Shown: in pieces, positions 20,525 through 32,572 of the stretch | Layout: each line of letters begins with the position of its first letter | Position numbering within the stretch: the first letter of the stretch is position 1 | NCBI GenBank assembly: GCA_018969295.1 | Contig: JAGWYN010000042.1 | Span: forward strand, 1 to 35,259 | DNA length: 35,259 bases | Direction of reading: 5' to 3' | Source of the DNA: Chloroflexota bacterium | GTDB taxonomy: Bacteria > Chloroflexota > Anaerolineae > Caldilineales > Caldilineaceae | Notes under the pieces: model-generated | What the model was told of the DNA's origin: nothing | Seen by the model: the letters and a program-made list of their open reading frames with translations, nothing else | Database searches by the model: none | Position numbers and translations under genes: made by a program

Positions 20525-23413
20525 ATGCCACTGACCCATCCTGCTGACCTGCTCAACCCGCTGGACACCTTTGCCCGCCGGCACCTGGGGCCTTCTCCGT
20601 TCGATCTGGAGCGGATGGTCGAGGTGTTGGGTGTAGAGAGTTTGGAGGCCCTGATCGACGAGACCGTGCCTGCCCAGATCCGTCTGCGTCAGCCGCTGCG
20701 TCTGGAGCCGCCGCGCAGCGAATCTGCGGTGCTGGCCGAGCTGCGCGAGCTGGCCAGCCGCAACCGTCTTTTTCGCTCCTGGATTGGGATGGGGTACCAC
20801 GGCACGCTGACACCGGGGGTCATCCAGCGCAACATCCTCGAAAATCCAGGGTGGTACACCCAATACACCCCCTATCAGGCGGAGATCGCCCAGGGGCGGC
20901 TGGAGGCGCTGCTCAACTTTCAGTCGATGGTCATCGACCTGACCGGGCTGGCGATCGCCAATGCCTCGCTGCTCGACGAAGGGACTGCTGCGGCGGAGGC
21001 GATGACCATGGCAAAGCGTGCACAGAAGCGTGGGCAGAGCGGCCAGGTTTTCTTTGTGTCGGAAAAATGCCATCCCCAGACGATCGAAGTCGTGCGCACC
21101 CGTGCCGAACCGTTGGGGTACACGGTGGTGGTCGGCGACCACCGGACCTATCCGTTTGCTGCGGAGACCTTTGGGGCGCTGGTGCAATATCCCGACAGCG
21201 AAGGGACGGTGCATGAGTACCACTCCTTCTGCGAGCGGGCCCATGGGGTCGGAGCGCTGGTGACTGTCGCCTGTGACCTGCTGGCGCTCACCCTGCTGAC
21301 GCCGCCCGGCGAATTTGGCGCTGACATTGCCATCGGCAACAGCCAGCGTTTTGGCGTCCCGCTCGGCTTTGGGGGGCCCCATGCTGCTTTTATGGCGACG
21401 CGCGAAGAATGGAAGCGGCTGATGCCCGGCCGGCTGGTCGGGGTTTCGGTCGACGCACAGGGCAACCCGGCCATGCGCCTTGCGTTGCAGACGCGCGAGC
21501 AGCACATCCGTCGTGACAAGGCCACCAGCAACATCTGTACGGCTCAGGTGCTGCTGGCGGTCATGGCCTCGATGTATGCGGTCTATCATGGGCCGGACGG
21601 CCTGCGTGCGATCGCACGGCGCACGCATCTGTGGGCGCAGGTGGTGCGTGCCCGGCTGGAACAGCGGGGGTACACAACCAATGCGGGCCCGATTTTTGAC
21701 ACCCTCAAGGTGAGTGGTGGACCTGTCGGCCAGGCGCAGATTCAAGCCGCTGCGCTTGAGCGCCAGATCAACCTTCGTTTCTACGAGGATGGGGGCATCG
21801 GTCTGGCGCTGGACGAACCGACCACGCTGGCAGAGGTGCAGGCGCTGCTGGCCTGTTTTGGGGACGATGGTTCTGCTGACCTGGCTGCGCTGGCCAATCA
21901 GGTGGGGTACGACTACGCAGCGCCTCTGGCCCGCACCAGCCACTTTTTGACCCACCCGGTCTTCAACCGCTATCACAGCGAGCACGAGATGCTGCGCTAC
22001 ATCAAGCGGCTGGAAGCGCGCGACCTTTCCTTGGCGCAGTCGATGATTCCACTGGGCTCGTGCACCATGAAGCTCAACGCCACGACCGAGATGGTGCCGG
22101 TCACCTGGCAGGAGTTTGCCAGCCTGCACCCCTTTGCGCCGGCTGATCAGACGCTGGGCTATCAGGAGTTGTTTGTCCGTCTGGAGCGCTGGCTGGCGGA
22201 GATCACGGGCTTTGCAGCGGTCTCGTTGCAGCCGAATGCAGGTTCGCAAGGAGAGTATGCCGGGCTGTTGGTGATCCGCGGCTATCACCAGGCGCGCGGC
22301 GAGAGCCAGCGCACCCTCTGTCTGATCCCGGCCTCGGCGCACGGCACCAACCCTGCCAGTGCGGTGATGGCGGGCATGGAGGTGGTGGTCGTGGCCTGCG
22401 ACGACCAGGGCAACATCGACCTGGCGGACCTGCGCGCCAAGGCGGATCTGTATGCGGACCGGCTTGCTGCGCTGATGGTGACCTATCCGTCGACGCACGG
22501 CGTCTTTGAAACAGCGATCCACGACATCTGCGATCTGATCCACGAGCGGGGGGGGCAGGTCTACATGGACGGTGCCAACATGAATGCGCAGGTGGGGCTC
22601 ACCAGCCCGGCGGCGATCGGCGCCGACGTCTGCCATCTCAACCTGCACAAGACCTTTACGATCCCGCATGGAGGCGGCGGGCCTGGGGTTGGGCCGATCT
22701 GTGTGGCGGCCCATCTGCTCCCCTTCCTGCCCAACAGCGCGGTGGTGGCCGGCGTCGGCGGAGAGCGTGCGGTCGGTTCGGTCTCTGCAGCGCCGTGGGG
22801 CAGCGCCGGCATTCTGGCCATTCCCTACGCCTACATTGCGATGATGGGCGCCGATGGGCTGGCGGAAGCGACCCGGGTGGCAATCCTCAATGCCAACTAT
22901 GTGGCCCAGCGGCTGGACCCCTACTACCCGGTGCTGTACAAAGGCGAGCGGGGCCGGGTCGCCCACGAATGCATCCTCGACCTGCGTCCGTTGGAGCATG
23001 CGACTGGGATCACGGCGGAGGATGTGGCCAAGCGGCTGATGGATTTTGGGTTTCATGCGCCCACCCTTTCTTTCCCGGTCGCCGGCACGCTCATGATCGA
23101 ACCGACCGAGAGCGAATCGCTGGCAGAACTGGAACGGTTTTGCCAGGCGATGATTTTGATTCACGCCGAGATTGTGGCGGTTCAGGAAGGGCGCAGCGAC
23201 GCTCAGGACAACCCACTCAAGCAGGCTCCCCACACGGCGGAGGTGCTGGTGGGAGAGTGGGGCAGGTCCTACAGCCGCCAGCAGGCAGCCTACCCGGCCC
23301 CCTGGGTGCGTGAGCGCAAATTCTGGCCCTCTGTCTCCCGCATCGACAACGTCTACGGCGACCGCCATCTGGTCTGTACCTGTCTGCCTTTGGAGGCCTA
23401 TCTCACCGACTGA
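20525..23413 (+). CDS. gcvP: Glycine dehydrogenase (decarboxylating), P-protein, single chain
   Basis: 962-residue PLP enzyme of the glycine cleavage system. It decarboxylates glycine and passes the aminomethyl group to the lipoyl H-protein. The ATG at 20525 follows AAGGAG at 20511-20516. It has the full-length single-chain form: N-terminal half with RHLGPSPFDLERM and MGYHGTLTPGVIQRNILENPGWYTQYTPYQ, and C-terminal half with GSCTMKLNATTEM and the PLP lysine in HLNLHKTFTIPHGGGGPG (Lys about 709). The T- and H-protein genes are not next to it. Expression is controlled by the tandem glycine riboswitch in its leader. The next gene has its own promoter. Confidence 0.97.
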   Translation: MPLTHPADLLNPLDTFARRHLGPSPFDLERMVEVLGVESLEALIDETVPAQIRLRQPLRLEPPRSESAVLAELRELASRNRLFRSWIGMGYHGTLTPGVIQRNILENPGWYTQYTPYQAEIAQGRLEALLNFQSMVIDLTGLAIANASLLDEGTAAAEAMTMAKRAQKRGQSGQVFFVSEKCHPQTIEVVRTRAEPLGYTVVVGDHRTYPFAAETFGALVQYPDSEGTVHEYHSFCERAHGVGALVTVACDLLALTLLTPPGEFGADIAIGNSQRFGVPLGFGGPHAAFMATREEWKRLMPGRLVGVSVDAQGNPAMRLALQTREQHIRRDKATSNICTAQVLLAVMASMYAVYHGPDGLRAIARRTHLWAQVVRARLEQRGYTTNAGPIFDTLKVSGGPVGQAQIQAAALERQINLRFYEDGGIGLALDEPTTLAEVQALLACFGDDGSADLAALANQVGYDYAAPLARTSHFLTHPVFNRYHSEHEMLRYIKRLEARDLSLAQSMIPLGSCTMKLNATTEMVPVTWQEFASLHPFAPADQTLGYQELFVRLERWLAEITGFAAVSLQPNAGSQGEYAGLLVIRGYHQARGESQRTLCLIPASAHGTNPASAVMAGMEVVVVACDDQGNIDLADLRAKADLYADRLAALMVTYPSTHGVFETAIHDICDLIHERGGQVYMDGANMNAQVGLTSPAAIGADVCHLNLHKTFTIPHGGGGPGVGPICVAAHLLPFLPNSAVVAGVGGERAVGSVSAAPWGSAGILAIPYAYIAMMGADGLAEATRVAILNANYVAQRLDPYYPVLYKGERGRVAHECILDLRPLEHATGITAEDVAKRLMDFGFHAPTLSFPVAGTLMIEPTESESLAELERFCQAMILIHAEIVAVQEGRSDAQDNPLKQAPHTAEVLVGEWGRSYSRQQAAYPAPWVRERKFWPSVSRIDNVYGDRHLVCTCLPLEAYLTD

Positions 23414-23439
23414 CCTGTGGCCTTGCGACAAAAGCAGGT

Positions 23440-23468
23440 TTGTCTGGAGGACTTTTTTTGCATATAAT
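23440..23468 (+). promoter_or_regulatory. Sigma70-type promoter for the MttB-family gene
   Basis: TTGTCT (23440-23445), a 17-base spacer and a perfect TATAAT (23463-23468), 27 bases after the gcvP stop. This gives a leader of about 100 bases before the ATG at 23573. Confidence 0.7.
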
Positions 23469-23572
23469 GGCAAGAGACATCCACGATGCCAGGCACTCCT
23501 CCGGGTTCGCCGGCCCGGGCCTGTCTGAAACCTGTCCGATGCCAGCCAGTCAAATCGAAGGGATTTTTGTTT

Positions 23573-25087
23573 ATGGAAACGACTCTCCGCCGTTCACGCC
23601 GTGACCAGCGCCGTGTAGCTGCCCCTGTCGGTACAGCCAGCTTTGTCCAGCCGCTGCACCAGCTGCCAGTCTATGACCTGGTCGACGAAGAGCGTGTGGC
23701 CCAGATCCACGACCGTTCGATGCAGATTCTGGAGCAGGCGGGGATTGCGTTTTACGACGCTGAGTCGCTGCAGATCCTGCGCGACCACGGTGCGCGGGTG
23801 GAGGGGGAGATCGCCTATTTGGATCGCGAGCTGGTGGCCGAGTTTTTGCGCTTTGTGCCCCGCCAGTTTGTCTTGCAGGCGCGCAACCCGGCCAACAATG
23901 TGGTGATCGGCGGCAACCACATGACCTTTCTGCCGGTGTACGGGCCGCCGTTTGTGCGGGATCAGGCCCGTGGCCGGCGAGAGGCCACGTTGGTCGATTT
24001 GCAGAACTTTATCAAACTGACGATGATGACCCCTTACCTGCACCACCAGGGGGGGGTGATCGTCGAGCCGCTGGACCTGCCGTTTCACACCCGGCACATG
24101 GACATCCTGTACACCCATATCAAATACGGGGATCGGGGGTTCATGGGGGCCAGCACCGAAGGCTACACCGCCGCCGATTCGATTGCGATGAGCCGGATCG
24201 TTTTTGGCGAGCGCATGCAGCAGGCGGACCCGTGCATCTTTTGCACGATCAACGTCAGCAGCCCACGGCGGCTGGACGACAAGATGCTCGGCACGATCAA
24301 ACAGTTTGCCCGCGCAGGGCAGGGGGTCATGATGACCCCCTTCATCCTGGCTGGGGCAATGGGGCCGGCTGCAATCGCCGGGACGGTGGCCCAGCTCAAC
24401 GCCGAGGCGCTGGCCGGGATCGTCTTTGTGCAGATGGTGAACCGCGGCACCCCGTGTATCTACGGCTCCTTTCTGGCAGCTGTAGACCTGCGTTCGGGCT
24501 CTCCGGTCTTCGGCGCACCCGAAAGTCAGCTTTCCCTCTACTTGAGTGCCCAGATGGCGCGCCACTATGGGATCCCCTTCCGCAGCGCTGGGATGTATGC
24601 CAGCTCCAAGATTACCGACGCCCAGGCGGCCTATGAGTCGGTCATGGCAATGCTGCCCGGGGTGATGGCGCGGGTCAACCTCGTGCTGCATGCGGCTGGC
24701 TGGCTGGAAAATGGGCTGGTGGCCGGCTACGAGAAATTCGTGCTCGACTGCGAGGTGATGGGGATGCTGCACACCTACCTCCAAGGGGTGGACTGGTCAG
24801 AGGAAGGGTGGGCGATGGAGTCGATCCTGCACGAGGTGCCGCCGGGCGGCCATCATCTGGGCACTGCGCATACCCTGCGCAACTTTCGCAACGCCTTCTA
24901 TCGCGCCGAACTTTTCGACTACCAGGCGGCAGAGGCCTGGGAGGCTGGGGGGGGGGAGAGCAGCGAAGAACGGGCCGCCCGCAAAGTCAGCCAGCTGCTG
25001 CGCGACTACGAGCAGCCGCCGCTCGACCCTGCCGTCGACGACGAGCTGCAAGCGTACATGGCGCGGCGCAAGCACGAGCTGGGGTAG
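23573..25087 (+). CDS. Trimethylamine methyltransferase (MttB) family protein, non-pyrrolysine type
   Basis: 504-residue member of the MttB superfamily, which moves a methyl group from a quaternary or tertiary amine to a cobalamin-binding corrinoid protein. Family features include the N-terminal IHDRSMQILEQAGIAFYD, GVIVEPLDLPFHTRH, MTPFILAGAMGPAAIAGTVAQ, the GAPESQLSLYLSAQMARHYG block and the final helices. True trimethylamine enzymes have an in-frame amber codon for pyrrolysine; this gene has none, so it belongs with homologues such as glycine betaine methyltransferase. No corrinoid protein gene is adjacent. The ATG at 23573 follows GAAGGGA; a longer in-frame start at 23486 precedes a poorly conserved extension. 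Next to gcvP, breakdown of betaine-like compounds towards glycine is an attractive inference. Confidence 0.88.
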   Translation: METTLRRSRRDQRRVAAPVGTASFVQPLHQLPVYDLVDEERVAQIHDRSMQILEQAGIAFYDAESLQILRDHGARVEGEIAYLDRELVAEFLRFVPRQFVLQARNPANNVVIGGNHMTFLPVYGPPFVRDQARGRREATLVDLQNFIKLTMMTPYLHHQGGVIVEPLDLPFHTRHMDILYTHIKYGDRGFMGASTEGYTAADSIAMSRIVFGERMQQADPCIFCTINVSSPRRLDDKMLGTIKQFARAGQGVMMTPFILAGAMGPAAIAGTVAQLNAEALAGIVFVQMVNRGTPCIYGSFLAAVDLRSGSPVFGAPESQLSLYLSAQMARHYGIPFRSAGMYASSKITDAQAAYESVMAMLPGVMARVNLVLHAAGWLENGLVAGYEKFVLDCEVMGMLHTYLQGVDWSEEGWAMESILHEVPPGGHHLGTAHTLRNFRNAFYRAELFDYQAAEAWEAGGGESSEERAARKVSQLLRDYEQPPLDPAVDDELQAYMARRKHELG

Positions 25088-25103
25088 AGCGTCTGAATGT
25101 CCA

Positions 25104-25131
25104 GGCCAGCGCGTCGATCGACGCGCTGGCC
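25104..25131. repeat. Perfect 28-nt palindrome after the MttB-family gene
   Basis: GGCCAGCGCGTCGA is followed directly by its reverse complement, with no loop bases. It lies 16 bases after the stop codon and 22 bases before a strong -35 box. There is no T-tract, so it is not a classical terminator. It could be an operator, a transcript-stabilising hairpin or part of a dispersed repeat. Confidence 0.75.
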
Positions 25132-25152
25132 GAACCTCGTAACCCTACTTAC

Positions 25153-25181
25153 TTGACGCGACGCAGGATTCCCCCTATAGT
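25153..25181 (+). promoter_or_regulatory. Sigma70-type promoter for the FMN riboswitch and transporter operon
   Basis: TTGACG (25153-25158), 17-base spacer, TATAGT (25176-25181). Transcription would begin near 25188, just upstream of the riboswitch. Confidence 0.75.
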
Positions 25182-25205
25182 AACAGGCAATTGAATCGTA
25201 TGCGT

Positions 25206-25384
25206 ACCTTCGGGGCAGGGTGAGGGCGACAGCCCAATTCCCGACCGGCGGTGATCAGGTCTGGCAGCTGCTGGACCTGTCAGCCCGCGAGCCGGGCGAC
25301 AGCACGCTGTCGTCGGGCAGGAGTGCGGTGACCAGCGTTCGCCTGGGATTCCGACGCCGACGGTAAAGTCCGGATGGAAGAAGG
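25206..25384 (+). ncRNA. FMN riboswitch (RFN element)
   Basis: All conserved RFN segments are visible in order: CTTCGGGGCAGGGTG, AATTCCCGACCGGCGGTGA, CCCGCGAGCC, GATTCCGACGCCGACGGT and AAAGTCCGGATGGAAGAAGG, closing the basal stem. The arm after GGGTG is slightly extended. FMN binding normally shuts off the genes downstream. Here it precedes a transporter, not riboflavin synthesis genes, which identifies the likely cargo as riboflavin or a related flavin. Confidence 0.95.
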
Positions 25385-25438
25385 CGCCAGCAACGGGCAG
25401 GCCAGCAGCGGCAGTGCCCTGTCTGTGCCAACTTGTGT

Positions 25439-25469
25439 CCCGGAGTCCAGTTTCTGGCTCCGGGTCTTT
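25439..25469 (+). terminator. First intrinsic terminator after the FMN riboswitch
   Basis: CCCGGAG-TCCA pairs with TGG-CTCCGGG, then TCTTT. Located 55 bases after the aptamer; the natural expression platform. Confidence 0.75.
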
Positions 25470-25495
25470 GTTGTCCACCGGCAGGGACAGCTGGT

Positions 25496-25523
25496 GGCCG
25501 GCAGGCAATTTGCCTGTCCGGCC
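25496..25523 (+). other. Hairpin in the transporter leader
   Basis: GGCCGG-CAGGCA pairs with TGCCTG-T-CCGGCC over a three-base loop, with one bulge. There is no T-tract. It sits between the two terminators and could be an anti-terminator partner or an RNA-stability element. Confidence 0.6.
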
Positions 25524-25546
25524 GAACAGTTGCGCGCAATTTTCCA

Positions 25547-25579
25547 CGTCCAAAGGTCGAATGGCCTTTGGACGTTTTT
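25547..25579 (+). terminator. Second intrinsic terminator in the transporter leader
   Basis: CGTCCAAAGG pairs perfectly with CCTTTGGACG around TCGAATGG, followed by TTTTT. It lies 60 bases before the permease start, so most transcripts should stop here unless it is overcome. Confidence 0.85.
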
Positions 25580-25638
25580 GGTGGTGGATGGCTCGGACAG
25601 CGTTGGACGGCTGAAAGCGGAGAGAAGAGGAGGGGTGT

Positions 25639-26460
<822 letters not shown>

Positions 26461-26486
26461 GCGGTGCTCCAGGCGAAAACAAGTTG

Positions 26487-26530
26487 CACGTAGGCGTGCA
26501 GAGACAGATCGCCGTGTGCACGCCTACGTG
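26487..26530. repeat. 14-bp inverted repeat between permease and binding-protein genes
   Basis: CACGTAGGCGTGCA (26487-26500) and its exact reverse complement (26517-26530) enclose 16 bases. There is no T-tract. It would form a strong hairpin in the mRNA directly before the binding-protein gene and might stabilise or process the transcript to raise binding-protein output. Confidence 0.8.
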
Positions 26531-26568
26531 TGCATGGCACAACCCTTGTGAAGAGAGGAACAAAGAAG

Positions 26569-27579
26569 ATGCGTTTGGCGGGCAAGGCAGTGACGTTGCT
26601 GGTAGTGCTGGCCATTGTGGCGGGTTGTACAGGGCTTCCTGTGCCGGCGACAGAGGGGAAGGATTCAGGGGAGCTGACCCCGGTCGAGCTGGGGTTGGGG
26701 TTTATCCCCAACGTGCAGTTTGCCCCCTTTTATGTGGGGATTGAACAGGGTTTTTTCCGCGAGGAGGGGATCGACCTGTCGCTCAGCTACGGCTATGAGA
26801 ACGACTACCTCAAGCTGGTCGGGGTTGGGGAAACCCAGTTTATGATAGGGAGCGGGGACCAGGTGGTGCTGGGCCGGGCGCAGGGGTTGCCGGTCACCTA
26901 CGTCTTCAACTGGTACACACGCTTCCCGGTCGTGATCTTTGCCAAGGCAGACCGTGCCATTACGGCCCCTGCAGATCTGGCTGGGAAAAAGATTGGGATT
27001 CCGGGTGCGTTTGGCGCCAGCTACGTGGCGCTGCGTGGGATCCTGGAAGCGGCCGGGCTGGACGAGCAGTCGATCCAGCTGGAGAGCATCGGGTTCACCC
27101 AGGCAGCGGCGGTTCTCGAGGACAAAGTAGAGGCTGCGGTCGACTATGCGGTCAATGGGCCGGTGGTTCTCTCGATGGCGGGGACGGCAGTCAGTGTGAT
27201 CGGGCTCGACGACTATCTGGTGGTGCCGGCCAACGGGCTGGTCACCAATGAGCGCACGATTGCCGAACAGCCGGAGCTGGTGGCGGCCATGGCACGGGCC
27301 CTGCAGCGGTCGATCGCCTTCACGCTGGCCAACCCGGACGAGGCATTTGCCAACGCGTTGGCTGCGGTGCCGGAGGCGGGCGGTGAAAACGAGGCGACCA
27401 GCCGGGCGGTCTTTGACGCGTCGCTGCCCTACTGGACCCCCCAGTCGGGCCAGCCGATCGGGGTGAGTGCGGCGGTAGACTGGCAGGCGGCGGCCGAATT
27501 GATGGAGCGCATCGGGCTGGTCGACCGTGTGGTCCCGGCAGAGGAGCTTTTCACCAACCAGTTTGTGCCGGGCGAATAG
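26569..27579 (+). CDS. ribY: ABC transporter substrate-binding lipoprotein, predicted riboflavin-binding RibY
   Basis: 336-residue NMT1/THI5-like solute-binding protein. The ATG at 26569 follows AGAGAGGA and opens a lipoprotein signal: MRLAGKAVTLLVVLAIVAGC, with the lipobox VAGC so that Cys20 would carry the lipid anchor. The mature protein has the family opening VELGLGFIPNVQFAPFYVGI and GFFREEGIDLSL, then GKKIGIPGAFGASYVALRGILEAAGL. Thiamine-precursor (ThiY), sulfonate and riboflavin binders share this fold; the FMN riboswitch favours a flavin. It ends eight bases before the ATPase gene. The upstream hairpin may help make it more abundant than the membrane parts. Confidence 0.87.
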   Translation: MRLAGKAVTLLVVLAIVAGCTGLPVPATEGKDSGELTPVELGLGFIPNVQFAPFYVGIEQGFFREEGIDLSLSYGYENDYLKLVGVGETQFMIGSGDQVVLGRAQGLPVTYVFNWYTRFPVVIFAKADRAITAPADLAGKKIGIPGAFGASYVALRGILEAAGLDEQSIQLESIGFTQAAAVLEDKVEAAVDYAVNGPVVLSMAGTAVSVIGLDDYLVVPANGLVTNERTIAEQPELVAAMARALQRSIAFTLANPDEAFANALAAVPEAGGENEATSRAVFDASLPYWTPQSGQPIGVSAAVDWQAAAELMERIGLVDRVVPAEELFTNQFVPGE

Positions 27580-27586
27580 ACGCTGC

Positions 27587-28384
27587 ATGACCCCACCCAT
27601 CTTTGTGGCAGACCACATCTCCAAGAAATTTGTCGACGGCCGCCCCCTTCAGGCGCTGCTGCCGGTCAGCTTTCAAATAGAGGCTGGGGAAATCGTCTGC
27701 CTGGTCGGGCCGAGCGGCAGCGGCAAAAGCACGCTGCTGCGCATCATGGGGGGGTTGATGGCGTCCGATGGGGGGGCCATGTGGTTTGCCGGCCAGCCCC
27801 ATCGGGCGCCCAACCCGGCGATCGGCTTTGTCTTTCAGAAGACCAACCTGATGCCTTGGCGGACTGTTCTGCAAAACATTTTGCTTCCATTAGAGGTTCA
27901 ACAAAAAAAAGTAACGGATGCCGACCAGGGTCGGGCAACAGCGCTGCTGGCTGCGATGGGGTTGGGCGGGTTCGAGGAGGCCTACCCGCGTCAGCTCTCT
28001 GGGGGGATGAACCAGCGTGTGGTGTTGGCGCGCACCTTGCTCCAGCAGCCGCGGTTGTTGTTGATGGACGAGCCTTTTGGCCAGCTGGACGCCTTGACGC
28101 GCGAGCGGCTCAACCTGGAGCTGCTGCGGCTGCAGGCAGCCGAGCGGATGACGATCTTTATGGTGACACACAGCATTACCGAGGCGGTGTTGTTGGCGGA
28201 CCGCATCTTTGTGCTCAGTGAGCGGCCGGGCCGACTGGCTGAGCAGGTTGTGGTCGGGTTGCCCCGCCCGCGCACGCTGGCGATGATCAACACCCCGGCG
28301 TTTGGTGCGGTTGCGCTGCACATCCGGGGCCTGATCGGGGAGCACGGCGAGCGAGAAGCGGAGCCTACACAGTCGAGTTTTTGA
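27587..28384 (+). CDS. ABC transporter ATP-binding protein of the predicted riboflavin transporter
   Basis: 265-residue ATPase of the nitrate/sulfonate/thiamine-precursor class (SsuB/ThiZ-like). It has Walker A GPSGSGKST (about residues 44-52), Q-loop VFQKTNLMPW, a signature LSGGMNQR with Asn where Gln is usual, Walker B LLLMDEPFGQLDAL and the H-loop MVTHS. The ATG at 27587 is chosen because the upstream in-frame start at 27527 lies inside the binding-protein gene. It completes a permease-binding protein-ATPase set under one FMN riboswitch. The ribosome site is weak, which suggests coupling to the upstream gene. Confidence 0.9.
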   Translation: MTPPIFVADHISKKFVDGRPLQALLPVSFQIEAGEIVCLVGPSGSGKSTLLRIMGGLMASDGGAMWFAGQPHRAPNPAIGFVFQKTNLMPWRTVLQNILLPLEVQQKKVTDADQGRATALLAAMGLGGFEEAYPRQLSGGMNQRVVLARTLLQQPRLLLMDEPFGQLDALTRERLNLELLRLQAAERMTIFMVTHSITEAVLLADRIFVLSERPGRLAEQVVVGLPRPRTLAMINTPAFGAVALHIRGLIGEHGEREAEPTQSSF

Positions 28385-28487
28385 CACCTGACCTTTCGCG
28401 TGCTATTGGTATGGCTTGGGCATTTCGAAAAAAGATTGACTGCTGGGGCAGCGACATCCAGACACAGACAAAGCGGGACAACTGGGT

Positions 28488-30871
<2,384 letters not shown>

Positions 30872-30875
<4 letters not shown>

Positions 30876-32371
30876 CAGCAGCTTCCATCCGGCCGGCCCG
30901 GGTGCGTTTTGCGCCGAGTCCGACGGGATTTTTGCATCTGGGCGGGTTGCGCACTGCGCTTTTTGACTGGCTCTACGCGCGTCACACCGGTGGGCAGTTT
31001 ATCCTGCGGATCGAGGACACCGACCAGAAGCGTTTCAACCCGGCTAGTCTGGAAAACTTGATGCGCAGCCTGCGCTGGCTGGGGTTGGATTGGGATGAAG
31101 GGCCGGATGTCGGCGGCCCGCACGCGCCTTACACCCAGAGCGAGCGGCGGGAGCTCTACCAGCACTATGCGAGCTGGCTGATCGCGCAGGGCAAGGCCTA
31201 CCGTTGTTACACCAGCGAGGCAGAGTTGGAAGAACTGCGGGCGCGTGGGCTGCCCTATGATCGTCGGCATCGCAACCTGACACCGGCAGAGCAGGCGGCG
31301 TTGGAGGCTGAGGGGCGTCCTGCTGTCGTTCGTTTTGCGGCGCCGCTGAGTGGCACGACGACGGTACACGATGCGATTCGAGGGCCCATCACGGTGGAGA
31401 CGCACAGCGTGGTCGACCCGGTGCTGCTCAAAAGCGACGGTCTGCCCACCTATCACCTGGCTGTCGTTGTAGACGACCACCTGATGGAGATCACCCATGT
31501 GCTGCGCGGGGAGGAGTGGATTCCATCGGCGCCGCTGCATCAGCTGCTTTTCGACGCCTTTGGCTGGGAGGCGCCCATATTTGTGCACCTGCCCGTCATT
31601 CTGGATCCGAGCGGCAAAGGCAAGATGAGCAAGCGCAAGACAGTGGTGGACGGCCGTGAATTTTCGCCTTTTGTGCACGACTATATGGAGGGTGGCTACC
31701 TGCCCGACGCCATGTTCAATTTTCTGGCCAACATGGGGTGGAGCTACGACGGCGAGCGTGAAATTTTCACGCGGGAGGAGGCGGTTGCGCGGTTTGAGGT
31801 GACGGACATTTCGCCCAAAGCGACTGCCCTGCCTTTTGGTAAACTGGATTGGATGAATGGGGTCTATATCCGGCAGCGGGCGCCGGCGCAGCTGCACGCC
31901 GAGCTGGTGCCCTATGTCGCTGCTGGGCTGGGCATCGAGGAGAGTCAGCTGGTGCAGGACCGTCGGCTGGTCGAGCTGGTGCCGCTGATCCAGGAGCGCA
32001 TCAAAGTATTGAGCGAGGCGACGGCGCTGATCGACTGGGCGTTTGTGTCGGCGGATCAGATTACCTATCCAGATCCGTCGCTGTTGATCGGCAAGAAGTT
32101 GACGGCGGCGGAAAGTCTGGCTGTTTTGGCGGTTTGTGCCGAGCTGACAGGCAGCGTAGATCCCTTTGAGGTGTCGGTGCTGGAGGCGGCCTTCCGCGGC
32201 CAAGCGGAGCAGATGGCGATCAAACTGGGCAGTTTTTTGGCCCCGGTGCGCGTGGCGCTGACGGGCAGGGCGGTTTCGCCGCCCCTCTTTGAGAGCATGC
32301 ATGTGCTCGGGCGTGAGGAGTCTTTGCGGCGGATGGCCAATGCGATGGCGGCGCTGCGGGCGGTTGGATGA
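30872..32371 (+). CDS. gltX: Glutamyl-tRNA synthetase
   Basis: 499-residue class I synthetase for tRNA-Glu. The N-terminal RVRFAPSPTGFLHLGGLRTALFDW holds the HIGH-like motif, followed by ILRIEDTDQKR and the KMSKRK loop at about residues 251-256. The C-terminal helical anticodon-binding domain is present. Its ATG overlaps the glnS stop (ATGA), so both enzymes are made from one mRNA. As glnS is present, this enzyme is probably discriminating and the cell need not make Gln-tRNA by the amidotransferase route, but gatCAB cannot be excluded from this window. Confidence 0.95.
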
Positions 32372-32413
32372 GCGCCGGGGGGTGCGGAAAAAGAGTGCGG
32401 CAGGGCACACAAT

Positions 32414-32442
32414 TTGGCAGTCTGTTCTTCCTGCGGTATACT
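32414..32442 (+). promoter_or_regulatory. Sigma70-type promoter for tRNA-Gln
   Basis: TTGGCA (32414-32419), 17-base spacer, TATACT (32437-32442). The tRNA begins 17 bases after the -10 box, so initiation near 32449 gives only a short 5' leader. Confidence 0.8.
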
Positions 32443-32459
32443 CTTGAATAAGAAATTGA

Positions 32460-32532
<73 letters not shown>

Positions 32533-32572
32533 TCTTTTTTAACAGCCCACAGTGTACAAAGTTGTTAAGGAA

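Noticed and set aside
20501..23473. 990-codon minus-strand frame
   Set aside because: Exact antisense of gcvP with no recognisable domain.
23573..25087. Pyrrolysine-containing trimethylamine methyltransferase
   Set aside because: The gene has no in-frame TAG before its natural stop, so it is the non-pyrrolysine type.
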